This document shows, one piece after another, positions 35,601 to 48,280 of a DNA stretch of 64,000 nt. This stretch comes from Antedon mediterranea (lineage: Eukaryota > Echinodermata > Crinoidea > Comatulida > Antedonidae): contig NC_092675.1 in assembly GCF_964355755.1 (NCBI RefSeq), positions 14,337,312 to 14,401,311 on the forward strand. Direction: 5' to 3'. The position numbers were made by a program, and so were the translations under genes. The stretch's first letter is position 1; each line of letters opens with the position of its first letter. The notes under the pieces are model-generated. The model worked only from the letters and a program-made list of their open reading frames with translations. It made no database searches and was not told where the DNA came from.

Positions 35601-36102
35601 AGCGCCCCCAACGTTTCATAGCGTTTTATGGAGTAGCGATTCCGAAAACATATTGTATACAAACCACATGAGGAAACCCGGAAGCAATCAAGCATAAAAC
35701 GACTGTTTTTTAATAGCCAATAAAAACAAATAAAGACCGCGAAAGTCAGAAAAATAATGAATATTCATTAGAACAACCCTGGATGAAGGTGAAAAACATG
35801 TTGTCGTCGTTTTATCACGTGGATTTTAAGAGGTAATGTAATTGAAAATTGTACACCCAACGCCAGTTTTTTTCTCAAGCGATACATTTAAAAAAGTAGG
35901 TATAAATGTTGTTTTCCATATCAGTTTAAAAATAATTTTTTCTGTTGAATTCTTTGATTTAGTTGGATAATTTAGTTATCCTTGAATGTTTTAACAAGGA
36001 TCGTATTCATATTGCCTGGCTGGATTTTTTCCTATGCTAGCTTATAATAGGCTATGCCCAGGCTCCCTTGCGTGGTTAAAACCAGCTGTGTAAGACTAAT
36101 GG

Positions 36103-37020
36103 CTGTTTATTTTTAACACGTAAACATGTATATTCGGAGGGCCTGAGTGACAGTTGACCTGTTATAAAGCTGATTAATTACTTGTTCCTGGTCCTAATTA
36201 AAAATTAGGCCTAGTCTAGGCCTAAGCTTTTTTAATAATCATTCATATTGGGAGAGGAGTACAGAGTAGGCCAGGCTACAGGCCTAGCCTAGCTAGGCCT
36301 ATATTATATAATAGGCTAGGCTACATCATCAGCAGGTTAAAGGCTAGCAGCCTACCTAGCATGTCTTAGTCAAAGATCTGTAATATATTAATAGAAAGAA
36401 GCTATAGAGTACTGTGACATTAGATATTTAATCATAAATGCATATTTCTTTCATATTTGTATTGTATATTTATTATTTTGATATGCAATCACAATCTAAA
36501 TCAGTAAATAACATCAATTTCCGTTATCAATAAATAATTATTAATATATAAACCAAATTAAAATAAAATAACTGTTTATTTTTAACACGTAAACATGTCT
36601 ATTCGGGGGCCTGAGTGACAGTTGACCTGTTATAAAGCTGATTAATTACTTGTTCCTGATCCTAATTAAAAATTAGGCCTAGCCTAGGCCTAAGCTTTTT
36701 TAATAATCATTCATATTGGGAGAGAGGAGTACAGAGTAGGCCAGGTTACAGGCCTAGCTAGGCCTATACTATATAGGCTAGGCTACATCATCAGCAGGTT
36801 AAAGACTAGCAGCCTACCTAGCATGTCTTAGTCAAAGATCTGTAATATATTAATAGAAAGAAGCTATAGAGTACTGTGACATTAGATATTTAATTATAAA
36901 TGCATATTTCTTTCATATTTGTATTGTATTATATATGCAATCACAATCTAAATCACTAAATAACATCAATTTCCGTTATCAATCAATAATATATATAAAC
37001 CAAATTAAAATTAAATAGCT
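36103..37020. repeat. 479-bp direct tandem duplication
   Basis: CTGTTTATTTTTAACACGTA at 36103 recurs at 36582, and about 440 bp following match closely with small indels. TAGGCCTA motifs are inside. Confidence 0.85.
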
Positions 37021-37149
37021 TCCAAAAAATTAAATTCAATTACAATTCATATACCATTTGTTAAATATTTTCAAAATCATTGTTCTAGCAATAACACAAA
37101 AAAAATACTACCATTCATACAGTATACTGTACATAATAATATGCAATAC

Positions 37150-38470
37150 TGTAACAATTAACTGAGAAATAGCAAACTATTCCTCAACTTTTCTCCACTT
37201 AGTTACCGGCCTAGTTACTTCATGCTGGATCTCAGGTGAAATAAACGTCAGATGTGACTTCATGATTTCCCACAAAACTTTTTCCATGGTACTGCTGTCG
37301 AGGAATTTATTTTTTCTAAATACCTCGTCCATTTTTGTACATAGAGGTCCAGTTTCAAATCTCTTGGTTCATAGTAGTTCTCTATATAAAATATATAAAA
37401 GAAATATGGCATTAATTTTTATAGTATTTGCATGTTTTAGACATAATTTTAAAGGTGTATAATGTAGGACTGACCAAGCCTTTGACCTCTTGTTCTTTTA
37501 GATTTATTCTGTGGCCAGTCTCTGCAATCTTACTATGCTGTTTTGTCACAAGTGACATTGAGAGTTCATGTCTTAAATGCTCAAGATTCTCTTCTAAAGA
37601 CTGGATTTTAATCATTGTACTTTGTAGCATGTCAATGTGCTGCAGCTTCTGATTTTCTCTTTCTGCTAGATGATCACCTGAGATTAAACAATATTGGTCA
37701 ACCAAATAAATGTCAATCTGCATAAAAATGAGCATCAAAATTATTATATTTTAAAAATGTTAACAACTATTTCTTGTAGCAGATAATGATAATATATGGA
37801 TAATTCATAGGAAAATAAGTTCCAGCCAAAGGTTTGCTTTATTATGCATAAAAATAGGATAAACAATTTTGAAATTCTATGCTCAAAGGGACAATGTATA
37901 TTTAAAGAGCAACTTGACCAATTGAGTTATTATGTAATGTCAATGTAAAGTTGAAACAACATTTGAATTTACCAGTCAAGATGTCAGCATCCTGTCGCAT
38001 GTTGAATATTATAACATATTGACACCTGGAAAAATAGTTGATTGAGGAAATATTTAATAAAGAAAAGAGGTATATTTATAAATTACTGTAACAATTGTTT
38101 GTTTCGACAGTTATTTTATACTAACATTGTTCTTTAATAAATAATATGAAGTACAAACACACATTTCATTGTTTGGAGTGTGTATTAAACTTTCTAAAGA
38201 GGTGGTTATGATTATTTACCTACCTTGTTTAATTCAATGTCTACCAGGTATGGTCTAACAACGCTGTGCGATATTGTTTTGCTTCTTTTTGTTCACTGCC
38301 ATGGTCTACAAAAGACTTGTAGGCCTTGAGATATCTACAGGCTTGAGGAACATTGTTGGTTCTGATGTCATCTTGATTACAAAAACAATAGATGCAACTG
38401 TACTTTCCTTTAAAAATAAATCAATTTTTAAAAGTTTTGTGTCCAAACAAATCCAAACAAGAGAGCTAAT
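37150..38470 (-). CDS. Unrecognised spliced gene in the 3.7-kb insertion
   Basis: Three exon-like blocks lie on -. The first, about 38470-38230, is Cys-containing (KYSCIYCFCNQDD) with a possible donor AAG/GTAGGT. The second, about 37679-37480, follows acceptor AATCTCAG and is a coiled-coil helix (QSLEENLEHLRHELSM), with donor near GTCAGT. The last, about 37395-37190, contains MDEVFRKNKFL and PVTKWRKVEE before a TAG stop. Exon phases were not all verified, and the block at 38230 needs a frame change near its end. I do not recognise the family; a transposon-borne protein is likely from position. Confidence 0.4.
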
Positions 38471-39284
38471 AGCCAAAATATTAAACCATTATTATGCTGT
38501 AAAAATGTATTAATATTAAGGCCTAGCCCAGGCTGTGACTGTCACTCAGTCCCACCAGCTAGCCTAAAAATGCACCAGGAAAGCAATAATTATTATTATA
38601 AACACATGCCATTAATTATTTGGTAACAGTTATAATGATTACATTTAGGATTAGGGTAATTAAAGGTTTAACTATTACGAATTTTCTATGTTTCGGCCTA
38701 GCTTCATTCTAGGCCCACATTACTGTCACGGTCATCGCGGGCGTCAACGCACTTTCTAAGCCTATCGCCAAACCGTTTTCTCGCCGATAACAATAACAAT
38801 GTATAAAAGGGTTGCAACATATGCGAGTTTTACTAAAAACTGAACCAGGCTATATTAACAAAACTAGTATTATTTTGTTTATATAATAATGATGGACTAT
38901 ATTCTAGTTCGTTCTTTTTCTAAAAAAATGAATTATATCCAAAAAAAAAAGTAAAGAATACAATGATATTTTCTACTTACGATTGTTTACTATTTCATTA
39001 CACAGTTTATCTCAACTTCCTGGTTTATGTGCGGGAGAGTATTTCAGTAAAATGGACAATATCGTCGTTTATTTATTAATTTATAGTAAAGAAACAATAA
39101 AATATTTATTTCTTAATTGAACATACACTTTTTTTAATCGTTTTGTTTTGTATAAAATGTTTTTACTACATAAAAACTCACGATAGCGAAATTTAATTTG
39201 GCGTTCGCGAAATAATGGTTTGTAAACAAAAATTATATGTCCGCGCGACTCGGGGGAGCCTCGTCTGCTAACACTGAGGGCGCT

Positions 39285-39960
39285 TGACTTTTTCTGATAT
39301 CTTAACACTAGTTGAAACAGCTGTGAGGAAATCACTAAGCCTTCCGCTACCAGCGACTCCACAGACACTTGTTCTCTATGTAAGTAAGCTGACTAAAAAT
39401 GCACTGGCGATTTCCACGATTCGAAACTACATTAGCCCAGTGTCATTCTTGCACAGGGTATCATTTATGGAAGACCTTACCGCAAATCCAGCAGTCAGCA
39501 ATTTATGCAGAGGAGTAGCGAAACAAAAAACGAACTCTCCATCCAAACCGATCAGACCGCCGGTCACCTCCGACATTCTTGTAACGCTAATTGGACATAT
39601 GCGAGGTAGCATGAAATCCAAATACAAATTCATCCTATACAGAGCCTTGTTCATAATATGTTACTTCGCATGCCTCGGAGCCAGTGAAGCAGTAGTCTCC
39701 AAAGCCGCAGAACACACACTAATGCTATAAACAATTAGCTCGCCATGCTAGTCTGGAACATACACAGTTTAACACTCATTCTTTCAGAATCGGTCAAGCT
39801 ACCGACCTTCACCAACTTGGACACTCTCACCAAGACATTATGATTTTTGGACGATGGTCGAACCACATAACTTTTTCAAACACAGCGTTGTAAATATGGG
39901 TGCTGGCTGGTTGGCATATTTCCTAAGCATGACTAAGCGTCAAGCTTAAACAAAGTTTGA
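39285..39960 (+). pseudogene. DIRS-like tyrosine recombinase, C-terminal part
   Basis: The frame 39285-39730 has SLPLPATPQTLVLYVSKL, then STIRNYISPVSFLHRV, typical of the recombinase N-domain. After a stop, another frame gives SFRIGQATDLHQLGH and IMIFGRWSNH, the HxxR and downstream catalytic region. With the piece at about 35510-35600 this forms one recombinase split by the 3.7-kb insertion. Confidence 0.7.
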
Positions 39961-39989
39961 TACTTATTTTTTCTGTATATCGTTTTACT

Positions 39990-40460
39990 TATTTCATTTT
40001 GTTTTCTTTCGGTGACAGCATAGGTTGCACCGCCAATTATAATCATAATGTTCAATCGGAGTCAACACGTTGCTCCAGGTAGACTAATAAGTTATTTATA
40101 TGTTTTCGGTGTCAACATGGTTGCACCGTTTATTAAACTCAATTCTCAAACGCGTACTGGAGTCAACACATGTTGCCCCAGGCAGACTAATGTAGATTGT
40201 TTCTATACGTTTTTCGGTGCCAACATTTGGTTGCACTGCCTACCTAATTAAAATGTTTAAACATGTGGAGTCAACACATGTTGCTCCAGGTAGACTAATG
40301 TAGGTGTTTCTATACGTTTTTCGATGTCAATATTTGGTTGCTCCACCTATCAGGCGCTAATGGTCAACCGGGTACTGGAGTCAACACATGTTGCTCCAGG
40401 TAGACTATGTAGATAGTTTCTATACGTTCTGGGTGTCAACATATGTTGCACCATCATCTG
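39990..40460. repeat. GTCAACA tandem repeat downstream of the recombinase
   Basis: Units of about 100-120 bp alternate GGAGTCAACACATGTTGC with GGTGTCAACAT-TTGGTTGCACC. Halves are partly palindromic. Could be the terminal repeat region of the DIRS-like element. Confidence 0.7.
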
Positions 40461-40532
40461 AATGGCTTGTCATCGGTTCTACCTGCACTTAATTTGGGCT
40501 GCTTCGTTGGCCCCTTCGTTGCCAACTGTGTT

Positions 40533-40667
40533 GAGCATCCCAATGTTCCTTTTTTATGTTTTCCTTTTACGTGCATGCTGCAACGATGACTTGCCATTCA
40601 TATTAAATAACTTTACAACCAATACTTGTTTCCTTGTTTTTGTTTATCGGGCTCACATGTGTCAAAA
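40533..40667 (-). repeat. Extra copy of a LINE 3' end (135 bp)
   Basis: Identical by eye to 40858-40992, the 3' end of the LINE to the right. The two copies flank the two-hairpin repeat. Confidence 0.85.
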
Positions 40668-40789
40668 TCACGTGATTGCGGGGCACCCTCGCAATCATCT
40701 TTTGACAGCGTGAGCATCTCATCCTCTTCACCTCACGCTGTCAACAGATTACCACGCCAGTTTTTGGCTAAGTAAAATAATTTTCACTT
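40667..40789. repeat. 123-bp two-hairpin repeat, copy 2
   Basis: See 29334-29456. Same length and stems; differences are single substitutions. Confidence 0.8.
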
Positions 40790-40857
40790 CCCTCCCTCCA
40801 CTCCCTCTTTATTTTGTTTTCAATTACGATTTTGAGACATGTGTTTTGGCCCTTTCA

Positions 40858-41880
40858 GAGCATCCCAATGTTCCTTTTTTATGTTTTCCTTTTACGTGCA
40901 TGCTGCAACGATGACTTGCCATTCATATTAAATAACTTTACAACCAATACTTGTTTCCTTGTTTTTGTTTATCGGGCTCACATGTGTCAAAAAGTTCATT
41001 TACAGTTTTCGTTTCCGATCCTTTAACAATATTACGCCAGGTTATATCAATCTTTTGTACAAAACAGTTTGAGATCAAAAACTTAAATACAATCCATATG
41101 GGTTTAATCTTATTACATGAAAATAACAAATGTTTTTCATTTTCAATTTCACTATTACATCTTTCACATATGTCATTTATAGAAAGTTTCCAAATTTTTA
41201 ACTTACTTTTACATACGGTATCCCATGCAAAAGTGTAATTTTGAAATTCTATCTCCCATTTTTCTTGTGCTATAGGAGTTGATATTATATTTTCCACAAA
41301 TAAATTATAAAATAGTTTTGCATTAAGTTGTTTTGTATGAAGCCAAAAGCAATCGGTGTTTGTTTGATTATTTACATGTTCACCATTCAAAATAATTTCC
41401 TTCCATGATTGTGGTATGGCATTCATTAGCCCTATATATTCAATTAATCCATTTTGTTTCTGTGATAGTAATGGTAACACTTCATTCATTGGTAATAATA
41501 TATTCAAGTTCAAAAAACATTTATTTATTCAACAATGGCATTATACAATAATATAATTATAGGTGTGTACATAAGTGAAAACATAGTAATAAGCCATCAT
41601 TTGGGGTCTTCTCCTTAATTATGTCATTCATTGTTCTAAAGCCTGCATCAAGCCAAACTTTGAAATAGATTGACTTTCCATTTAACTGTATACATTTATG
41701 TTCCCACAATTGTTGGTTTTTAACATCTTCAATGTTTTGTGGGTCAGACCAGTTAAAGTTGTTAATATTAACTATAGCAATTAGCATTTCTCTATAGAAA
41801 ACAGGCAATAGTTTTAGATCAGAATGATCTTCATTGTTAATTTGAGTGATATTAACAGTATACTTAATAGGGTGCATAAA
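40858..41880 (-). pseudogene. 5'-truncated L1-like LINE, RT C-terminal region
   Basis: The first frame (41877-41557) reads FYREMLIAIVNIN and QLWEHKCIQLNGKSIYFKVW. The second (41513-40938) reads WDTVCKSKLKIWKLSINDI and CERCNSEIENEKHLLFSC. These are the post-RT region and the zinc-knuckle-like C terminus of L1-type non-LTR elements. A frame break lies near 41513-41557. EN and the RT palm are absent. The 3' UTR runs to about 40858. Confidence 0.7.
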
Positions 41881-42630
41881 ATAATTCGGTATACATTTCT
41901 ATTTTCCTGGATCTGGGCTAAGGAGTCGCTTAACCCAGTTTAACTAAAAATAAAATATAATTAAAGTTTTATCATAAATAAAATATAATAGTTAATTATA
42001 TCTCAACCGTTATAGTAATAGTAAATAACGATTATTTTATTTACCTGACGTTTCGCCAACTATTATATTTTATTTTGGAATACCAACCGAATGAATCTTT
42101 TTAATAAAGTTTTATCAATACTGCAAAATGCAGCCTTCTAATTCGCTAATAGTTGGTGTGCAGTCATGCGCGCAACTTCTTAATTTTATAGAATCTAACC
42201 AATGTTTAACCTACCTGTAAAAATTAACAATTAAAATAAAGTGTTTCCAATTAGGTATCCCAAGGAAGCGGATTTTCGTTGTCGCGATTTAAACACGTTC
42301 GTGAAAATTCAAAAAGTGACGTGTCTTTGAAGTTAAAAATATACTATTTCTTATGTACCCATGTGAATGTAAATTATAATATCTGGAAAGATCTTGTTTA
42401 AGGGTTTATTTATATATATTTTTAATCTATGTTTATTAGATATTTTAAAAGAAAACGTGAGTTGAAAAAGAAAAGCCGGCGAGCCGAAATCGGCGCGCTA
42501 AAAATAACTTTGGAAAACACCTACCCATTTTCAAAACACGATCGCTCGACGGCCATAATATGGTAATTATAGTGTAATTTTCTTTTTTACTTTTTACTCT
42601 TTATTTTGATGTGTAAATCGGTTATTATTG
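41881..42630. other. No gene seen
   Basis: AT-rich. On -, GGCGAAACGTCAGGTAAAT (near 42045-42063) resembles a Penelope-element terminal motif but is isolated. Confidence 0.5.
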
Positions 42631-43690
42631 TTATAGTCCAGTAAAAATATGGTTGAACCTAGAATAAATTGCAACAGACATTTTTTTTGTTTTATCTGGT
42701 TGATATGGTCCAAATAAACATCATATCCAAAGTTTACCAAAATCGGACATCGTGTCGGAAAGTGGATTAATTAGCATAAATTCAAAATGGCCGCCATTTG
42801 CTATTTTAAAGCCCCATATCTCCTTAACGGTTGGATTTAAACCCCCTAAATGCATTACGAGTAGATATAAATGTTCAAGTTCAAGTTCAAGTTCAAATTC
42901 AAATGTGATATTAAACATTCTAATTAGCATATTTAAATTCCCATATGACGTACCTATGACGTCATATGGTAGTTGTGACGTCATATATTGTGTTATAACT
43001 GCTTAAATGACATTATATTATGCGAACAATTTACAAACTGCAGGAAAACAAGTTTCTTAACATTCTACTTATTAAAATGAACATCATTTCCAAAGTTTAC
43101 CAAAATCGGACACCAGGAAGTGGGTAAATTAACATAAATTCAAAATTGCCGCTATTTACTCTACCATTTTCAAGCTCCGTATCTCCTTAACGGTTGGATT
43201 TAAACCACCTAAGTGCATTGCGAGTAGATATAAATGTGATATTGAACTTCCCAATTAGAACATTTAATTTACCATATGACGTAACTATGACTTCATAAGG
43301 TAGTTGTGACGTCATATATTATGTTATAACTGCTTAAATGACATTATCCTATACTAATAAATGTAGAAACTGCAGGAAAACAAAACATTTTTCTGTTGAA
43401 ATGAACATGATATCCATAGTTTACCAAAATTGAACTTCAAGAAGGGGGTTAATTAGCATAAATTTAAAATAGCCGCTATTTACTATACCATATTGAAGCC
43501 CCGTATCGCCTTAACGGTTAGCTTTAGACCACCTATGTGCATTACGAGTAGATATAAATGTGATATTAAAAGTTTAAATTAGCATTTAAATTATCATATG
43601 ACGTACCTATGACATCATATGGTAAATATGATGTCATAAAATGTCACAATACTGTTCAAATGACATATCCTATATGGAAAATGTAAAACA
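42631..43690. repeat. About 325-360-bp tandem repeat, 3 copies
   Basis: Anchors AACATCATATCCAAAGTTTA (42717), AACATCATTTCC (about 43080) and AACATGATATCC (about 43404) mark the units. Shared blocks are CAAAATGGCCGCCATTT, TCCTTAACGGTTGGATTTAA and CATATGACGT. The first unit has a (GTTCAA)n expansion near 42868-42900. Confidence 0.85.
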
Positions 43691-44800
43691 CAATGAAATG
43701 TATCAGTAAGTATGATCCTTATTTACAAAATCTCATGCAAATATTAATTCTACAGATTCTACAGTTATAAAAGGTTGTGATCATTAACTGTAATTCCGCA
43801 ACTGATTTTTTTGTTTTGTTTCCTACAACTGCATCTTTTAGAACTTCATCTCTTTAAATAAAAAAATATTGTAACGAGGCCATTGTCTGTGGGTCAGGCT
43901 ATTCAAACCCATCCCACAAACTCATCTCAATTCCCCATCCAAAATTAATTGATAAATGTCATACTGCAGTTTTCGCAAAGTTGCTATTTCATTGCCAGAA
44001 ATTGGATCTGATTGGTGTCGATCATTTATGAGCCAACGACTTTTTATGACATAGTTTTATGACATCAGTTAAAGATAGGCCTACACTGCTTAACACATCA
44101 ACGGAATTTAAAAGGGGTTGTTAAGGTTAATACGGTATAAAGTAATAGTAAAGTAATCAAACTTGCCACTACTAATTACAGTATTTAATTTTTCGACAAC
44201 AATCAGTATTCAACTTCTTTGACAGAAAATGTCAGAAAAAATGAAATACAAACATTGAATGCAGATGGGGGATCTATTAAATCGTTTACTTTGCCTTCAT
44301 TAATAAAAAACGATTGCGTTTTAAGACAGAAGAAGCAAACAGTAGTGGAATAATCAGTAGTTAAAGAAAACGTTTGCAACATCTTTGTAACACTCTGCAC
44401 TTGTAAAGAAAGACAGGGTGAATTATATTCGAAGCAAGAACTGCTCAGTCCAACATTAACATGCTGTGCCTACATGTATAATGGAAGTATTAAACTATTA
44501 AATTTTCTATGTACGTATTTTGGATAGGAAACTCTGATCCAACTCCATATTTAGGATGGGGTCGAATTATTAAACCCCAGACTCATTACAGACTTAAGAA
44601 TCTCTTTTCTTTAAATATATATGAGATTGCAGTTGTAAATAGATGCAGTTGCAGAAAATTAACTGGAATGTTCTAGTGCATGTTGTGAAGGTAAGGGTGT
44701 TCGAATAACTTCAGATACCCATGATCTTAACCTGGATGTGTTAAATGTTTTACTACTACTTTCCTACGGTTTTTATATTTTTCTCTTAGAATAATAATGC
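43691..44800. other. No gene seen
   Basis: A 65-codon - frame at 44203-44400 has no recognised feature. No other signal. Confidence 0.5.
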
Positions 44801-45185
44801 CAATGGAGCATTATTGTGACATAATATGACGTCATAACTATCTTAAGACATCATAGGTCCATTATATGGTAATTTAAATATGCTAATCGGAAAGTTTAAT
44901 ATCACATTTAAATCTACTCGCAATGCACTTAAGTGGTCCAAAATCAACCGTTAAGGAGATACAGAGCTTCAAAATGGTAAAGTAAATAGCGGCCATTTTT
45001 AATTTATGCTAATTAAGCCACTTCCCAACGTCCGATTTTGAAAAACTTTTGAAATGAGGTTCATTTCAACAAGGAGAATGTTAAGAAACTTGTTTTCCTA
45101 CAGTTCCTAAACTTTTTACATAGTATAATGTCATTTAAGCAGATATATGATGTAACAACTACCATATGACGTCACAACTAGCAAA
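44801..45185. repeat. Inverted copy of the 325-360-bp repeat
   Basis: Reverse complement of the 42.6-43.7 kb unit: AACCGTTAAGGAGATA, GCGGCCATTTTTAATTTATG and CATATGACGTCA blocks are in reversed order. Confidence 0.8.
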
Positions 45186-45238
45186 ACACGCGACTTGTTC
45201 TTCATGCTACCAATGTCCGATACGACACAGTTGTAGTT

Positions 45239-45340
45239 GTATGTTAACAAGCTTTTTCGAAAAACACAAGATGGTCTAAAATGTTTTCAAATACGATATT
45301 AAGCTATTTTGTGCACTTTGATGTTTTTGTGTGAAAAGTT
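45239..45340. repeat. Inverted diverged unit of the 88-bp repeat
   Basis: Contains TGTTAACAAGCTTTTTCGAA, GATGGTCTAAAA and GCACTTTGATGTTTTTGTG, the reverse complement of the 1465-1750 unit. Confidence 0.65.
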
Positions 45341-45389
45341 TCATCGAAATGCTCAAAATGGTCAGTAGAGATGTAGATAGTATAGTCAG

Positions 45390-46070
45390 TCGTGATTATA
45401 ACAATGGTTAACAATGGGGATAGTATAAGACAATAGAGTATGTCATTTCACTAGATTTGTTATATAGAATTGTTATATATTAATATACATTATAATATAA
45501 AATTATTAAATAATAAATAAAAAATATTTGGTTTGATTTAGTCGTTTGTGATGAGAACAAACGGTTTACAATGGTTGAAGTCAATAGGTGTTATGTTTCG
45601 GATATAATAATACAATGGTTAACATTGGGTAAGGAAGTAAAAGATTGTTGTAAGATTTGAATTAGTCATGTACTTGGCGGTATTTTGAAAATGGGTACAA
45701 TAAAATTTAAATGGTTTACGTTTTACATAAAGGATTCTTTGTTTCCTTTTAAAATAAACAAAAAAGGACTGTAAGACATTGGAGTTGTTATTTAATTTGA
45801 AAAATACAATAGTTAACAATGGTAAGGAAGTTAGACAATGTATATTTGAATTAGTGGAGGTAATTTAAATGAGGGTAAGTATGCTTATTGTAGTACATAT
45901 GCATTTGTTTGATTAATTCTAATAAATTTTAACAAATAGGAACATCGGCAATATAAACAAAAGGTGTATTATATAAGTTACAGTGGCGGTAATTTCAAAA
46001 GATTTAAACAAAAGGTATGTTAGTATAATTTACAGTGGCGGTTTTTTTAAAGTTATGTGTCGCGGTTCAT
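45390..46070. repeat. Degenerate repeats (ACAATGGTTAACA; TTACAGTGGCGG)
   Basis: ACAATGGTTAACAATGGG-type blocks recur near 45402, 45612 and 45807. AACAAAAGGT and TTACAGTGGCGGT recur about 58 bp apart near 45960-46030. No gene. Confidence 0.55.
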
Positions 46071-46257
46071 CGGTTCCCACTTACAAAATTACGATTGTTT
46101 AAAACAGTTCCCGTAATTACAATATAATCTTTTGGAAAACGGTTTGATGATCTTGGATCGGACATTTTTTAAATTGAATGACATTGGGGAAGCTACTTAA
46201 TGAAATAAAAGATACACGGCGCTTCGACACAATGTTCCGACAGGATATACAACAATG

Positions 46258-46402
46258 ACAATTGGCTGAAACAAATTTAGTAAATTCCGAATGTAATCCT
46301 TTGACTGTATATAACTCTCGAATATGTTGTCATCTTTACCTCATCCACAACGCTACAGCCTGACAGACATCATATTCAACCAAAAACCAACAACTAGTTA
46401 CT
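46258..46402 (+). promoter_or_regulatory. Core promoter of the SIM-motif ORF
   Basis: An inverted CCAAT (ATTGG near 46261) is followed by a TATA box (GTATATAAC near 46307), then about 90 bp to the ATG at 46403. The spacing fits a RNA polymerase II promoter with a 60-70 nt leader. Confidence 0.5.
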
Positions 46403-46685
46403 ATGGGTTCCGTGATTGAAGTCATTGATCTTACTATGGACTCTGATGTCGAAGAAGAAGTTATAGATATAACCAATGATTCAGAATCTGAAGACGAAGA
46501 CATACTAGCTATGACTGGTGCCTATTTTACAGCAGAGGAGGAGGAAGAGATGAAGGATATGACGTGTTTACTGACGATTCAACCTCCACCTCCAATAAAC
46601 GTTGATTTAAATAATGTATCTATTATGTATACTGAAGAAGACGATCATTATAGATCGAGAATAATTTCTGAAGAGGAGAGGATTG
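46403..46685 (+). pseudogene. Acidic ORF with SUMO-interaction-like motifs, 5' part
   Basis: The ATG opens a frame of about 94 host-type codons: EVIDLTMDSD, then EEVIDITNDSESEDED, a pattern of a hydrophobic VIDLT/VIDIT core followed by acidic Ser-rich sequence typical of SUMO-interaction motifs. The frame then runs into a DNA element inserted at TA (46686-46687) and ends in repeat-coded residues. Directly beyond the insertion the frame meets TAA, then continues open and acidic (51459-51591). I do not recognise the protein; regulatory or viral early proteins have this style (inference). Neighbouring Maverick fragments suggest it belongs to that element. Confidence 0.55.
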
Positions 46686-48280
46686 TACACTGTAAAAAAA
46701 AAATTGTTAAATTTACGGTAAAAAGCTGGCAGCAGTTTTGCCAAGGAAAACCCGTAAAATTTACGGTTAAACTGTAAATTGTGTAACGGTCAAAAACCGC
46801 AAAACTAACATTTGTTTGTAATTTATTTTACGGTTAATTGTATTTTGTTCTACAATATACTGTAAAAAAAAAATATCAATTTACAGGATTTTGTAAACAA
46901 AATTACATTGAAATGTAAAATAATTTACAGTAGACTGTATTAAAACAGTTTCCCGTAAATTAAATTACATTGAACTATTAAAGAATTTACGGTTTTCCAA
47001 AAATAACCTTGTATTTTACGGTTTTTCCTGGACAAAACTGCTGTCAGCCTTTTACCGTAAATTTTTCAATGTTTTCTTTTCTTTGTATACAGATGAGTCA
47101 CATACAGTGCATCAGGAAACAAGTTGTTCATATACGATAGCAATATTTAGATTTTTACTCCGAAATGTACAACACTTTGTATTTTCACATTACTATTTAA
47201 GACTGATAGGAATAAAGCAAAGCAATGTTATGGTAACAAGGTACACTATTTATTACACATTCTACGATTCTATTACCAGATTACAGGATAAAGTCCTAAA
47301 TCACATAATATTATTACAAACCAAATTTTATTGTTACACGTAATAGATTTGTAGTTTTTGTCTGTCTGTTGTATAAAAACTAAACGAATTCTAGTTTACT
47401 TTAAATTAATGTATAAATGTAATGAAATGTACTTAAATTTGATTATGAATTGCAAAAAGATTATTATTGATTTAAAAAACACAACAGTGGCCTGCATCGT
47501 CAAAGATCAAAGTCCAGGAGCCTATCCTGGCCAGTTCAGCTCATTGTCCTGTTGATTGATGAACATGCCTGTCAAAATTATAAAAATATATTATAAATAA
47601 AATTAAATATTAATTATTCCACAACATATATTACAGATGAATCAGGTGATACAACTGTAATGAAATGTTAGCTTCAATTCAAGGTTAATTATAATTATTT
47701 AAACTGTATAATTATAATCATAAGCGTATTGTTGTTCGAGCAAATCAAAAGTGCTTACTACAATAAAGCACAGGTAACTCACACCCAGGGCTTGCAGTGT
47801 TGTAACAATAACATGAACACTTTAGTTGCTTTAAAGCTATATAATACACACAATACTTTAATATCCAGGGTTATTACACATTTCTTGGTAGTTATATTAA
47901 CTGCAAATGATCTACAATTTACAAAGAAATTTTAAAAATACAGTATGTACTGTATTTTATCATATCTATTACTTGTATTGTAGTTTTTAAATTGAAGGGG
48001 TGTTATATTTTGACTAAATATATGTTACCATTTTACACCCTAAAATAAATGTCCCTCCTTCCCTTCTGAACATTTCTTTGAATAAATACGGTTTCTATGT
48101 ATGCAAACACTGATAAATGTACCTTTGCTATTTCTAGGGGTTCTACAAACAATTAATTAATTAAAAGAAAGTGTAAATGGGCTGAGCCAGATTGTTGTAA
48201 TTTTTACCCAAATTAAGTCATTTTAAATCTCAAAATAAATCATGATTAAATTCAAAATAAATATTTAAACCACCTACTGT

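Larger units (their letters stand above)
35601..39284. mobile_element. 3.7-kb insertion in the DIRS-like recombinase
   Basis: Short inverted ends AGCGCCCCCA (35601) and TGAGGGCGCT (to 39284) bound the stretch that separates two parts of the recombinase. No clean target duplication was seen, so ends are good to about 10 bp. It contains a 479-bp direct duplication and a spliced - strand gene of unknown function. Confidence 0.55.

Noticed and set aside
42045-42063. GGCGAAACGTCAG on -, like a Penelope or hammerhead 3' half
   Set aside because: No matching CUGANGA half or Penelope coding sequence nearby; too short to call.
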